Assembly (NCBI GenBank): GCA_028824715.1 | Contig: JAPPCV010000021.1 | Coordinates: forward strand, 1 to 64,000 | DNA from: Boseongicola sp. | Lineage (GTDB): Bacteria; Pseudomonadota; Alphaproteobacteria; Rhodobacterales; Rhodobacteraceae | DNA: 64,000 nucleotides | Direction of reading: 5' to 3' | Part shown: positions 53,406 to 62,836 of the stretch, one piece after another | Numbering within the stretch: the first letter of the stretch is position 1 | Layout: every line of letters begins with the position of its first letter | Translations under genes and position numbers: made by a program | Notes under the pieces: model-generated | The model's database searches: none | Told to the model about the DNA's origin: nothing | Seen by the model: the letters and a program-made list of their open reading frames with translations, nothing else

Positions 53406-54476
53406 CTATTGTTGCTGATCTTTCGGGGCGACTGGCAGCGACAGGCGAAAGGCCGTCATGCCCGGCGCACTGTCCACGGTGATCCAGCCATCGTGGTCGG
53501 AAACTATCTTCGAAGCCAAGGCAAGGCCCAGACCGGTCCCGTTCTCCCGGCCTGAGACGAAAGGATCGAAAATGCCCTGCAAGATGTTCGGCGGAATGCC
53601 AGGTCCGTCATCAACTATCTCGACATTCAGCACCAGTCCGGTCGTGCGTCCATTGCGTCGGATCTTCGACGACATGTCATAGAATGTCCGAATCAGGATG
53701 CGCCCGCGCGAACCGGCCGCCGCTTCGGCAGCATTCTTCAACAGGTTCGAGAAGACCTGCAGCATCTGGCCTTCGTCCACCCAAACCAATGGCAGCGACG
53801 GATCAAACTCGTCGACAAACGCCATGTGTGCCGCAAATCCCACCGATGCCGAACGTCTCGCACGAACAATGAGGTCGTGGACATTGACCGCCCGGCAGAC
53901 CGGTGGCCGCAGGTTGCCGAACTGCTCCACCTGCTCGAGAAGCCCAAGAATGCGCCGCGCCTCGCTGACAATCAGGTCGGTCAGGGCAAGGTCATCCTTG
54001 ACAAGGTTCATGCCAAGGAGCTGTGCAGCGCCCGTGATGCCCGCCAACGGGTTCTTGATCTCGTGCGCGAGCATTTCGGCCATGCCGATCGCGGATCTCG
54101 CGGCCGAGCTTCCGGACATCGCCTGATTCAGCCTCTCTCTCACGAACCTGGGTTCCACAAGCATCAAAAGGTGGTCTGGTGTGCCGACCATGGGCGCCAG
54201 CTTGATGTCGCAACGTTCGGCCACGTTGTCGCCCGTGATGACATTCAAGTTGTTCATGAATAGCGGGGCCTGCTCTCGCCGAACTCGTGCGGCGTGTTCG
54301 CTCATCGGCGCGTCCGTGGCAATTGCATCGAATGCGGACAAGCCGACTGACTGCCGGACGGAAGAATTCAGGTAACTCTCTGCCGCCGGGTTCATTCCAA
54401 CGATCCTGTCTTTCTCGTCCAGCAGGATTGCCGGTACGGGAATCGACAACCAGAAGCCGTCCTGGAACTCCGTCAT
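53406..54476 (-). CDS. ntrB: Nitrogen-regulation histidine kinase NtrB
   Basis: 356 residues, soluble. PAS-like sensor (LSIPVPAILLDEKDRIVGMNPAAESYLN), HisKA with AEMLAHEIKNPLAGITGAAQ, then the ATPase boxes (FSNLLKNAAEAA, VDDGPGIPPNILQGIFDPFV, GTGLGLALASKIVSDHDG). Controlled by PII in the family; phosphorylates NtrC when nitrogen is scarce. First gene of the ntr cluster here: dusB/nifR3, which precedes ntrB in Rhodobacter, is not present in the 0.9 kb upstream. Confidence 0.95.
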   Translation of the reverse strand: MTEFQDGFWLSIPVPAILLDEKDRIVGMNPAAESYLNSSVRQSVGLSAFDAIATDAPMSEHAARVRREQAPLFMNNLNVITGDNVAERCDIKLAPMVGTPDHLLMLVEPRFVRERLNQAMSGSSAARSAIGMAEMLAHEIKNPLAGITGAAQLLGMNLVKDDLALTDLIVSEARRILGLLEQVEQFGNLRPPVCRAVNVHDLIVRARRSASVGFAAHMAFVDEFDPSLPLVWVDEGQMLQVFSNLLKNAAEAAAGSRGRILIRTFYDMSSKIRRNGRTTGLVLNVEIVDDGPGIPPNILQGIFDPFVSGRENGTGLGLALASKIVSDHDGWITVDSAPGMTAFRLSLPVAPKDQQQ

Positions 54477-55395
54477 TCATGAACCGCCGCGAACATCGAT
54501 GCCGGCACCCGCGCCATGCCGGCGGATGCGGGTCTGACGCTGGATCTGGCATTGACACGACGTCCAGGTTCGAGTGCGCGGATTGCCTGCATGGGCAATC
54601 GCGGCGCTTCGCCCGGTCCTTCGGCACGCGGCGGGATCAGTGACAGCCCATACGGAAATATCGAGAACCCAGACTCAATCACTGATCCTCATGTCCCTTC
54701 TTCTGCACGGCGCACAATCACATTGGCCCTGCCCGAGCAACAATTGTTACATGTGACTGGAAATGCCCCGATATCTGGCCACTCCCACCCATGCCTGTCA
54801 TCCGAAATTTTTTCTTTTAGATCATGCTGTTGGGCAGACGTCAAGACGCTAGCGAATCCAATGCCGATTTCCTGAGCGCCACGCTCCGGCACCGGCTTCG
54901 ACAATCGCGGTGCCCTTGCGGGGCTGCAATTGACCGGCGATGCGGTGCATGCGGCCTCCGGTTGCCGACGGGGACTCGGACCTCGTGACGAACTGTCCGC
55001 TGGACCCGCGACGGCACGGCGGCGATTCACCATCCTCTCCGGGCCGGTCGAATTTGGCACCCGGGATTGAGCGCAGTGACGCGACGCACGCGATTGCCGA
55101 TCCGCAGGACCCGGACGAACCAGTGAGTGACGTGGGCTTGCCGCACGCCGCCGACGGGGTTGGTAGGGCGGATGAACGATTTGTCGGGTTCAGGATGGTG
55201 CCGGGTCGCATGGCATCGCATTCGAGACCTGGAACTTGATTTCAATCAGGAGGGCTGGCGGGAAGCGGAAGGCGCCACGATGGCCAAACCGGACGTCAAG
55301 GGTGTCAGGCTTGGGATCGTCCTGCTTGGCTGGCATTGTCAGCGGCACGGGCACGGCATAGACATTGCGGCAACAATTGAAGGATACGGCCCGCG
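54477..55395. other. ntrB-ispF divergent region, no gene
   Basis: 919 bp where dusB (for the ntr operon) and ispD (for ispF) might be expected; neither is found, and short open frames have no motifs. An AT-richer stretch at 54720-54850 includes the palindrome AACAATTGTT (54740-54750 region) and a T-rich run near 54810, and probably holds the promoter of ntrB. Confidence 0.45.
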
Positions 55396-55875
55396 ATGGA
55401 CTTTCGCCTAGGCAACGGCTTTGACGTACATAGGTTCGGTCCCGGCAATCATGTCACGCTCTGCGGAGTGCATGTACCCCATGATCGCGGCCTCGTCGGC
55501 CATTCGGACGCCGACGTTGCCATGCATGCAATTGCAGATGCGATATATGGCGCGGTGGCAGAGGGCGACATAGGTCAGCACTTTCCGCCGACGGACCCGC
55601 AATGGCAAGGTGCGGAAAGCGCAACGTTTCTGGAGCATGCGGTAGCGCTCGCATGTAACCGAGGCTTTCAGATCGCAAATGTCGACACCACGATCATTTG
55701 CGAACTTCCGAAGATCGGCCCTCACGTGCCCTCAATGAGGGCGCGACTCTCCGAGATCATCGGGCTTGCCCGGGATCGCATAAGCGTCAAGGCAACAACG
55801 TCCGAGCAGCTGGGATTCACTGGCCGTGGCGAGGGCATCGCCGCAATCGCGACCGCCGCCTTGGTGGCAAAGTGA
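55396..55875 (+). CDS. ispF: 2-C-methyl-D-erythritol 2,4-cyclodiphosphate synthase
   Basis: 159 residues. Zinc ligands in [10 protein letters not shown] (Asp, His) and a later His; [35 protein letters not shown] and [17 protein letters not shown] are IspF hallmarks. It catalyses ring closure in the MEP isoprenoid pathway. It is a stand-alone enzyme; many alphaproteobacteria carry an IspD-IspF fusion. It overlaps pgpA by 4 bp (GTGA). Confidence 0.95.
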   Translation: MDFRLGNGFDVHRFGPGNHVTLCGVHVPHDRGLVGHSDADVAMHAIADAIYGAVAEGDIGQHFPPTDPQWQGAESATFLEHAVALACNRGFQIANVDTTIICELPKIGPHVPSMRARLSEIIGLARDRISVKATTSEQLGFTGRGEGIAAIATAALVAK

Positions 55876-56366
55876 TACGACGCCTGTTCCTCAGCTTCTT
55901 CTGCACAGGCTTCCTGCGCCCCGCACCCGGAACATGGGGGGCACTGGCGGCCCTTCCTGCGGCATGGGTGTTCTGGCAAGTCGGCGGACCGGTCTTGCTT
56001 GCCGTCGCGATCATAGCCGCTCTTGCCGGAGGCACCTTGGCGATAGCACGGGAGTTCGAGGAAAGCCGGATGCATGACCCCGGCTGGATCGTCATTGACG
56101 AAGTCGTAGGTCAATGGATCGCGCTCCTGCCGGTCGCTGTCGGCGCCACAATGTCGGGCGTGTCACCTGCACGGCTATGGCCTGGCATACTTGCGGCTTT
56201 CGTGCTGTTCCGCCTGTTCGACATCTGGAAACCATGGCTTGTGGGCCATGCGGACCGTCGTGAGGACGCATTTGGGGTCATGCTTGACGACCTTTGGGCC
56301 GGCGCCTTCGCGGCATGCGGCGTCACGGCCCTCGCGGCCCTTGCCCACTTTGGGTTCCCCCAATGA
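55872..56366 (+). CDS. pgpA: Phosphatidylglycerophosphatase A
   Basis: 164 residues from GTG 55872. Membrane protein with PgpA motifs: [58 protein letters not shown] and [10 protein letters not shown]. It dephosphorylates phosphatidylglycerol phosphate in the inner membrane. The GTG start is chosen because the preceding gene's stop overlaps it and conserved sequence begins directly after. Coupled to the next gene by ATGA. Confidence 0.93.
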   Translation: MIRRLFLSFFCTGFLRPAPGTWGALAALPAAWVFWQVGGPVLLAVAIIAALAGGTLAIAREFEESRMHDPGWIVIDEVVGQWIALLPVAVGATMSGVSPARLWPGILAAFVLFRLFDIWKPWLVGHADRREDAFGVMLDDLWAGAFAACGVTALAALAHFGFPQ

Positions 56367-56842
56367 ACGTCTCCGCCCTCCTAGACCGTGCACGACGCGC
56401 CGGCGTGATGATTGCCACGGCCGAAAGCTGCACAGGCGGCTTGGTGGCAGCCAGAATCACCGACGTTCCCGGCTCCTCGGACGTCTTTGAACGCGGCTTT
56501 GTCACCTATTCGAACATGTCGAAGACCGAACTGCTGGGAGTTGATGCCCGGATCATCGCGCGGCATGGGGCGGTCAGCCGGGAAGTCGCGAAAGCCATGG
56601 CGGAGGGCGCGATCGAGAACTCGGATGCGCATGTCGCCGTCTCGATAACCGGGGTCGCAGGCCCGGGCGGAGCCGGCCGCAAGCCCGAAGGAATGGTCTG
56701 TTTCGGCCTGGCCTCGGCTCATGCCGACACGTTCACCGAAACCCGACGATTCGGCGCGATCGGTCGCGAGAGCGTAAGGGCTGCCGCCGTGCAACACGCC
56801 TTGGAAGTTCTCGATTCCGGCATTGCCGAAATGCTCAAATGA
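56363..56842 (+). CDS. pncC: Nicotinamide-nucleotide amidase, CinA C-terminal family
   Basis: 159 residues, single-domain CinA/PncC: IATAESCTGGLVAARITDVPGSS with the catalytic Ser/Cys region, FERGFVTYSNMSKTELLGV, GAVSREVAKAMAEGA, VSITGVAGPGGAGRKPEGMV. It deamidates nicotinamide mononucleotide. ATG 56363 overlaps the pgpA stop. The ispF-pgpA-pncC block is one operon. Confidence 0.92.
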   Translation: MNVSALLDRARRAGVMIATAESCTGGLVAARITDVPGSSDVFERGFVTYSNMSKTELLGVDARIIARHGAVSREVAKAMAEGAIENSDAHVAVSITGVAGPGGAGRKPEGMVCFGLASAHADTFTETRRFGAIGRESVRAAAVQHALEVLDSGIAEMLK

Positions 56843-56856
56843 TTGGCCAGTGACGT

Positions 56857-56884
56857 CAAATTTGCCAAAAAGTTAGGCAATTTC
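56857..56884. promoter_or_regulatory. Dyad upstream of the ammonium transporter
   Basis: TTGCC-N9-GGCAA (56862-56880), flanked by AAAT/ATTT so that the similarity of the arms extends outward with one offset. It lies about 110 bp upstream of the transporter start, in an otherwise AT-rich spot. Candidate site for a nitrogen regulator such as NtrC; the protein is not known. Confidence 0.3.
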
Positions 56885-56988
56885 AGAAGCGCCCTCCAAA
56901 ACGTGCAAATTCTGCGCCGTGCGGCTTTTGTTTCCAGCGACGCTGCTGTTTCTGACTGCGCAGGCAGAACTTTGGAAGGAGAAGTTTC

Positions 56989-58170
56989 ATGGTTGGGGCA
57001 GATACGGCTTGGATCATTGTAGCCACGGCACTCGTGCTGCTCATGACATTGCCAGGACTGGCACTGTTCTATGGCGGGCTTGTGCGCGCACGAAACGTCT
57101 TGAGCGTCCTGATGCACTGTTATGCGCTCGCTTGTCTCATGAGCATCTTGTGGCTGGTTGCGGGGTATTCGATTGCATTTGGCGACGGAACCGGAGGCAT
57201 TTGGGGCGGACTCGGCAAGATGTTCCTGAACGGCGTCGACACGACCAGCCTTTCGGGGACGCTGCCCGAAGTTCTCTTTTTTGCGTTTCAGATGACGTTC
57301 GCCATCATCACGCCCGCCCTGATCGTCGGCGCCTATGTGGAGCGCACCAAGCTCTCGTTCGTGCTCGCGTTCTCCGGGCTCTGGATGCTGATCTGCTACG
57401 CACCCGTGGTGCATTGGATCTGGGGTGGCGGCATGCTGTCCGACGGAGGGATTCTCGGCGAGGTCGGTGTTCGCGACTTTGCCGGCGGAATCGTGGTTCA
57501 CCAGACGGCGGGCATCGCCGCTCTTGTTCTCGCTGTCCTGCTGGGCGCGCGAAAGGACAAGTCAAGACCGCCTCACAACCCCGGATACGTCATGGTGGGA
57601 GCTGCGCTCCTTTGGGTCGGCTGGTACGGCTTCAATGGCGGTTCGCAGCTCGCGGCCGACGGCGGAGCCGCCATGGCAATAACCGTGACACACATTTCGG
57701 CGGCAACGGCTTCGCTGACCTGGGCCCTGTGGGAGCGCATCAAGCACGGCACTGCGTCGCTCGTCGGCATGGTTACTGGCACCATCGCGGGGCTTGCATC
57801 CATCACGCCAGCCTCCGGCTTTGTCGGCCCCCTTGAAGCGCTCATCATTGGAGCCATAGCGGGCATTCTCTGCCTGGAGGGCGTCCACGTCATCCGTGAC
57901 CGCCTCAAGATCGACGACACGCTCGACGTCTTTGCGGTGCACGGGATCGGTGGAATCTTTGGAACCGTCATGCTCGCGATCCTTGGCCATGCAAGTTGGG
58001 TCGGGCAACTCGGCGGCGTCGTGGTCGTTGGGCTTTATGCGACCGTCATCTCGGTCATCATCGCCTTGGCCTTGAAAGCGATTCTCGGCATGCGCGTCGA
58101 CGAAGAAACGGAAGTGACGGGGCTCGACATCACGCAGAGTGGCGAGCGGGCATATGACATGACGTCCTGA
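56989..58170 (+). CDS. amtB: Ammonium transporter AmtB
   Basis: 393 residues with 11 membrane segments. Amt motifs: LVLLMTLPGLALFYGGLVRARNVLS, VHWIWGGGML (first pore His), DFAGGIVVHQTAG, GWYGFNGGSQ, and DVFAVHGIGGIFGT (second pore His). ATG 56989 has AAGGAG 8 bp upstream. The usual Amt signal peptide is missing, but just upstream in another frame GTG 56919 encodes MRLLFPATLLFLTAQAELW, a plausible signal peptide, suggesting an alternative start lost by a 1-base shift. No glnK precedes it, unlike most glnK-amtB loci. Confidence 0.93.
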   Translation: MVGADTAWIIVATALVLLMTLPGLALFYGGLVRARNVLSVLMHCYALACLMSILWLVAGYSIAFGDGTGGIWGGLGKMFLNGVDTTSLSGTLPEVLFFAFQMTFAIITPALIVGAYVERTKLSFVLAFSGLWMLICYAPVVHWIWGGGMLSDGGILGEVGVRDFAGGIVVHQTAGIAALVLAVLLGARKDKSRPPHNPGYVMVGAALLWVGWYGFNGGSQLAADGGAAMAITVTHISAATASLTWALWERIKHGTASLVGMVTGTIAGLASITPASGFVGPLEALIIGAIAGILCLEGVHVIRDRLKIDDTLDVFAVHGIGGIFGTVMLAILGHASWVGQLGGVVVVGLYATVISVIIALALKAILGMRVDEETEVTGLDITQSGERAYDMTS

Positions 58171-58179
58171 GTCCCTTTC

Positions 58180-58207
58180 GGGCGCAGAGCACTATCGCCC
58201 TGCGCCC
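58180..58207 (+). terminator. Hairpin after amtB
   Basis: GGGCGCAG-N12-CTGCGCCC, a perfect 8-bp stem, starting 9 bp after the amtB stop. No T-run follows, so intrinsic termination is uncertain. Confidence 0.4.
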
Positions 58208-58297
58208 CGGGAACCGGTCCGAAAAGCCGTCATCGAATCCGAGCCTTTCGGGCCGGTGTGCCGCCGGGCAGATTCTTGCATAGTGTCAGGGTAGCGA

Positions 58298-58495
58298 TCA
58301 TTGCCCGGCGGCCGCAAAGGTTTCGTCCGCCTCCACGCATTCCGCGCATGGTGTCCGGAGACGCGCGCGGTCGTCGGTACTTTCGAGACAAGCCGCACAC
58401 TCCACAAGATCCTGCGTCCTGGCCCAGATGATCGGCGTTCCGGTTTTCCTGTCCCGGTCACATATGACCATTTCGAAGAGAGCCAGCGATGCCAA
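58298..58495 (-). CDS. Possible small zinc-ribbon-like protein
   Basis: 65 residues with two Cys pairs (VECAACLES and TPCAECVEA) separated by about 14 residues, a zinc-binding arrangement. Inner ATG (MVICDRDRK) is an alternative start. It has no recognised family, no clear operon partner and overlaps the antitoxin-like relic, so it may not be a gene. Confidence 0.25.
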   Translation of the reverse strand: MASLALFEMVICDRDRKTGTPIIWARTQDLVECAACLESTDDRARLRTPCAECVEADETFAAAGQ

Positions 58496-58653
58496 CTATC
58501 AGCCTGCAAGACTTCAAGAGCGACTCTTCGAGCCTTGTCGATCAGGCAGTCAAGCGAATTTCAGTGCCAGGCAACGCTCTGCTATCTGCCGTTGAACTGT
58601 ACGATCATTTCATCCCAAAGAGGGACCAGGGCAGACAGGCCGTCCCAGAATGA
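58489..58653 (+). pseudogene. Phd/YefM antitoxin-like N-terminal relic
   Basis: MPTISLQDFKSDSSSLVDQAV resembles the first 25 residues of Phd/YefM antitoxins; the similarity then ends, and the frame runs over the 3' end of the convergent PLP-enzyme gene to a stop at 58653. Likely a truncated remnant. Assignment rests on a short stretch. Confidence 0.35.
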
Positions 58654-60054
58654 CTGGTCCCGGCGCCGGTCAAAATCCTCCAGCGAAATGCCTTGCTGCT
58701 CGACCCATGTATAGTAGCCCAGGTTGAAGATGCGCTCCCTTTCAAATCGACCTAACTCCTGCATATGTTCGATTCCGGTGCCAAGAACATAGCGGCCAAA
58801 CGTCTCCGCGGCGGTGAATTCGTCGAATCGGCCACCGAAGTGCCTGTCCGCAGCAATGCCGATCTCGGTCTGGTACATGTCTGCTCCGTCGGTTGCCACG
58901 GTAAGCACAACATCACGTTCCCCCAGATCCATGTACCTGGCGTATTTGATCGCTCCGAGGACATTGGCAATTGAAGACAGCCCAAGATTTCCCAGGCTGG
59001 CCATCAGTTCCTGGCCTATCCCCCTGTGGCCTGCGAGATACTTTCGCCCTGCCGTGGTATTGAACAGAAGGTTCAAGCCGTCACAGGCGCCGCTTGACAC
59101 CCCTATCACGAAGTCGGACGCCATGACATTGTGGATCAGTGGGACGTGCTTGTCCCCGATCCCCTGAATGTTGTGTTCGCCATAGCCATTGTACAACAGG
59201 GTCGGGCACTCCAGGGCTTCTATCACGCCGATGTCCGTGCCGAAGACCCGATTCAGGTGTTCCCCAGCCGCCAGCGTTCCACCTGAACCGCTTGCTGCAA
59301 CGAAAGCGCGCGGGCGCAGGTCGTGAACGGCATTCAGGTGCTCGGAGACGCGTTGCAAGGCCAGTCCGGTCACCGAGCGGTGAATGATGTAGTTTCCAAA
59401 CTCGCTGAACTGGTTGAGAATCAAGTTCTCCGGATCCTTGGCCAAGGCATTGCAGGCGTCGTAAATCTCCTTCACGTTGCTTTCGGTGCCCGGCGTGCGA
59501 TGGATGCCGTCGGCATCCACGAGCCACCGATTGAGCCAGTCGAACCGTTCCCGGCTCATGCCCTCGGGCAGTACCGCAATGGACCGGCATCCCAGCAAAG
59601 TGGCGATCGCCACACCGCCACGGCAATAGTTGCCGGTCGATGGCCAGACCGCTCGATGCCTGGTCGCATCGAAGGTTCCAGAAAGAAGACGCGGGATCAG
59701 GCATCCATAGGCTGCAAGCACCTTGTGCGCGCCGATCATCGGAAAACGGCTTCCAAGAGCCACCGCTATCGTGGCCTTCACTCCCGTCAGCGCTTCCGGG
59801 AGAACGACGTGTTCCGGCACATCAACCAGGCTCCTCCGGTCCGTGCCGTTGTGCCAATGCACCCGAAACAGGTTGCGGGCGTCAGGCCCGTCGGGATCGG
59901 CATCAGCGATTTCCGCGGATTTCGAGGCCAGGTGAACCGTGGGATCGGCAAGTTCCAGAATCCTGGGAAGAACCACTCCGGCACTTCGCAGCTTTTCGAC
60001 ATTTCGGTCATACGCGGCACGATCGACTACCTTCCGTTCCAATCCGGGGAACAT
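58582..60054 (-). CDS. PLP-dependent enzyme of the cysteine-synthase fold, substrate unknown
   Basis: 490 residues. The PLP lysine is in SRFPMIGAHKVLAAYGCL and the phosphate-binding glycine loop in VAASGSGGTLAAGEHL; VWPSTGNYCRGGVAIATLLGC matches the substrate loop (S-T-G-N) of fold-type II enzymes. It is longer than cysteine synthase (about 310), with N- and C-terminal extensions (FDRRRDQSFWDGL). The family is known as PLP-dependent lyase/synthase-like, but the reaction is not. Alone on its strand, converging with the antitoxin relic. Confidence 0.82.
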   Translation of the reverse strand: MFPGLERKVVDRAAYDRNVEKLRSAGVVLPRILELADPTVHLASKSAEIADADPDGPDARNLFRVHWHNGTDRRSLVDVPEHVVLPEALTGVKATIAVALGSRFPMIGAHKVLAAYGCLIPRLLSGTFDATRHRAVWPSTGNYCRGGVAIATLLGCRSIAVLPEGMSRERFDWLNRWLVDADGIHRTPGTESNVKEIYDACNALAKDPENLILNQFSEFGNYIIHRSVTGLALQRVSEHLNAVHDLRPRAFVAASGSGGTLAAGEHLNRVFGTDIGVIEALECPTLLYNGYGEHNIQGIGDKHVPLIHNVMASDFVIGVSSGACDGLNLLFNTTAGRKYLAGHRGIGQELMASLGNLGLSSIANVLGAIKYARYMDLGERDVVLTVATDGADMYQTEIGIAADRHFGGRFDEFTAAETFGRYVLGTGIEHMQELGRFERERIFNLGYYTWVEQQGISLEDFDRRRDQSFWDGLSALVPLWDEMIVQFNGR

Positions 60055-60442
60055 TCCTGATCCTTTCGTTTGCTGTCCAGGCGCGTGGTTCAGAAGATCC
60101 CTGAACCGCTACCTTGCTGTCGGACATCGCAAGAGCATCGAAATTGGATTCGAGGCACCTTGCGGCCCCAGAAACATCTGCCGGCAAGGATCGTCCGCGA
60201 CATTTCCGAAGGCAATACTGCAAGGCCTCCCGGCACCGTTCAAGTTCATGATCTCCGGCAATTTGCCGAGACAACTCTATCCACTGTCAACCCGATCCGG
60301 ACAAGACGGGATCGCAACTACGCCGAGGTCCTGGTTGAGGATTCCCTCGCTCATCCCGCCATTTGACCAAAAGCGATGTTTTCAGCGATGGGCATGCAAA
60401 GTGCCTGGCGAGGTCGAGCCGGACCCATCTCCGCCATGCGCG
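60055..60442. other. Gap with no gene
   Basis: 388 bp between the PLP-enzyme start and the M24 peptidase stop (both minus strand). No motif-bearing frame; it should contain the PLP-enzyme promoter. Confidence 0.45.
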
Positions 60443-61618
60443 TCAGCTAATCACGGGCATTTCCACTGGCGCACGGCGGGTCAGGAGCTCTGCGCCATTC
60501 TCGCGGATCACGACATTTTCTTCATGCACCATGGTCTTGCCGTCACCAAAGCCCATTGCGGGCTCAATTGTGACAACCATTCCAACCTCGAGAACTGTCG
60601 TGTCAGAGGGTGCGTGCGACGGCCATTCGGTCAATTGCATGCCAAGCCCGTGGCCAAGGCGGCCAACGCTCCCTTCGCTAGCTCCCTTTGCAGACAACAC
60701 TTCGGACATGGCCTGGAAGAGATCGGCTGATCTTGCGCCGGGAACCGCTGCGGCGATTCCCGCCTCGGTCGCAGCGTAAACCACGTCATAGGCCCGTCGC
60801 ATCTCGTCCGAGGCAAATCCAAGAGCATAATTCCTGTCGAAATCGCAGAAATACCCGTCGAAGACCGCCCCAGTGTCGAGCATCAACACCTCTCCGGAAC
60901 TCAGAACGCGGTTTGTGGGCTGCTCGATTATACCTGCAATTCCGCCCGGGCCGGAACCGCCGACCAGATAGGGAACGTCATCCGCGCCTCGCTGCAACAA
61001 ATCGATCCGCATTTTGGCGAAGGCCTGACGTTCGGCGTCGCCGATCTGCACCAAGCCAGGAAGCGCATCGAAGGAGTCTGATGCAATTGCGCAGACATGA
61101 GCGATCTTCTCGATCTCGGCCTCGGACTTCACCATCCTTTGCGCACGCACGATGCCGGTGGCGTCGACAAAACGGTCAACGCCGACCAGTGCCCGCAACC
61201 GGTCGAAGTCCGCCGCGGGCATGCGAACATGGGTCTCATGTCCCATGGGGGTGCCGATTTTTCCCTCGGAACCGGCGATCTCATTCAATGCTTCCGCCAA
61301 TAGCGATACGCCATCGTCCTCCGGCTGCGGGGCCGGCCAGGTGCGGATGTCCTCGATCCAGGTGGCGGCCATGCCAGCAGCCCCAATGTCTGGAATGACC
61401 GCGACCGGCTTGCCCTGGCGCGGTATGAGAAGAAACCACGGACGCGTCGGGCTTTGCCAGAACGGCGTGTGGAAACCCGAATAGTAGCGAACCTCGGCTT
61501 CGGTTGACAGAAGCATGGCGCTCAATGCGAGCCGGTCCATCATTCCTTGAGCGATCACCGTGCGCGTCTCGAACTCGGCAGCATCGAAGCCCCGGCGCGG
61601 CGAAGGTCTACGTGTCAT
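60443..61618 (-). CDS. M24-family peptidase (Xaa-Pro dipeptidase-like)
   Basis: 391 residues. An N-terminal creatinase-like domain precedes the pita-bread domain with metal ligands Asp/Asp in MLDTGAVFDGYFCDFDRNY, His in GRLGHGLGMQLTEWPSH, Glu in VVTIEPAMG and Glu in VHEENVVI. All five ligands are present. It could be an Xaa-Pro dipeptidase or a related M24 hydrolase; distant members act on DMSP or creatine, but nothing here points to that. ATG 61618 has AGGAGGATC upstream; the in-frame ATG at 61870 is unsupported. Confidence 0.88.
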   Translation of the reverse strand: MTRRPSPRRGFDAAEFETRTVIAQGMMDRLALSAMLLSTEAEVRYYSGFHTPFWQSPTRPWFLLIPRQGKPVAVIPDIGAAGMAATWIEDIRTWPAPQPEDDGVSLLAEALNEIAGSEGKIGTPMGHETHVRMPAADFDRLRALVGVDRFVDATGIVRAQRMVKSEAEIEKIAHVCAIASDSFDALPGLVQIGDAERQAFAKMRIDLLQRGADDVPYLVGGSGPGGIAGIIEQPTNRVLSSGEVLMLDTGAVFDGYFCDFDRNYALGFASDEMRRAYDVVYAATEAGIAAAVPGARSADLFQAMSEVLSAKGASEGSVGRLGHGLGMQLTEWPSHAPSDTTVLEVGMVVTIEPAMGFGDGKTMVHEENVVIRENGAELLTRRAPVEMPVIS

Positions 61619-62061
61619 GACCAATTCGATCCTCCTTCGAATTGAACCTCCGCCACTTTCGGACCTTGGAGCCAGCGTGATCGCGACCATGGGTCGAACG
61701 AGGCTGATCCGGGCAACATCGCTTCTCACGCATCGGCGGCTGCATTCGGAAGGAGTTCGGACGCTTTCCTGCTCGGCCTTTGCCTGTTTGGGCGCAGGAC
61801 AGCCGGTCCGGCGCAAAAGGTCTACAAACGAGAATTCGTGACGGCTGTACAACCGATTGCCAATGAACAAATAGGGTGTTCAGAGGGAAATGCTGCATCA
61901 CCGCCATGTTCCAGGAATTGGCACAGGTGCGAATGAACAACGATGCCGCACGCTCCGGACTTCCGGGGCACACGTGCTTGTGGTCTTTCTTGTGATGATC
62001 GATCCTTCACGAAAGAGGCTCCGGCCAACCCGGTGTGGGTGGCTGCCATGACAAGCACTCA
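61619..62061. other. Gap with no gene
   Basis: 443 bp between the ThuA-like stop and the M24 peptidase start, both minus strand. No recognised feature. Confidence 0.45.
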
Positions 62062-62835
62062 TCAGGACACGCGCTTGTCGCCCCACCACACCTGGCGCGG
62101 AGCGCCTTCTTCCAGTGGAATGGGACGATGCAAGTTGCTTAGGTCGTGACCGTCCTTATGCGGTTCGGCAGCCCAGCGGATTCCATTCCCGATCACATGC
62201 AGGATTTCGGATTGGTGGTAGATCGGGAAAGTCTCATGTCCAGGGCTAAAGTGGAAAATCCGACCGCGCCCGCGCGTCCACGTGCAGCCGCCCCGGAAGA
62301 CTTCGCCACCCTGATACCAGTTGATGAACACGACCTCGTCCGGTTTCGGGATATTGAACGGCTCGCCGTACATTTCGTCTGCAGGTATGTCGATCCACTG
62401 TGGAACACCCCTTGCAATCGGATGCGAAGGATCGACGCACCAGACACGCACACGTTCGCCCCCTTCGGCGTCCCGCCAGGCGAGATTGCAATTTGTCCCC
62501 AATAGCCGCTGAAACACCAAGCTGTGATGTGCCGAATGGAGAGCGACAAACCCCATGCCGGCGTTCACCCGCTCGTTGATCATCTCAATGATCCGTGGCT
62601 CCACAAGGTGATGACATAGATGGCTCCACCAGACCAAAACGTCAACGTCATCGAGCGAACCATCGGTCAACCCTTGATGCGGCTGATCCATCGTTGAGAC
62701 CCAGATATCCAAATCATCGTCGGCAAGACCTGCCGCGATTGTTCCATGAATGCCAAGCGGGTAGATCTCGGCCACTTCCGGATGGATCCTTTCGTGCTCG
62801 TTTTCGTTCCAAATCAGGACTTTGGTCTTGCTCAC
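62062..62835 (-). CDS. ThuA-family (trehalose-utilisation-like) protein
   Basis: 257 residues with a glutamine-amidotransferase-like fold: VLIWNENEHERIHPEVAEIYP, DVLVWWSHLCHHLV, GMGFVALHSAHHSLVFQRLLG, and WTRGRGRIFHFSPGHETFPIY. In rhizobia ThuA works with ThuB (a Gfo/Idh enzyme) in trehalose catabolism through 3-keto sugars. GTG 62835 is preferred: GGGAGGC lies 5 bp upstream and the start is 1 bp after the previous stop. An ATG further upstream is possible but inside the dehydrogenase gene. Confidence 0.9.
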   Translation of the reverse strand: MSKTKVLIWNENEHERIHPEVAEIYPLGIHGTIAAGLADDDLDIWVSTMDQPHQGLTDGSLDDVDVLVWWSHLCHHLVEPRIIEMINERVNAGMGFVALHSAHHSLVFQRLLGTNCNLAWRDAEGGERVRVWCVDPSHPIARGVPQWIDIPADEMYGEPFNIPKPDEVVFINWYQGGEVFRGGCTWTRGRGRIFHFSPGHETFPIYHQSEILHVIGNGIRWAAEPHKDGHDLSNLHRPIPLEEGAPRQVWWGDKRVS

Positions 62836-62836
62836 T

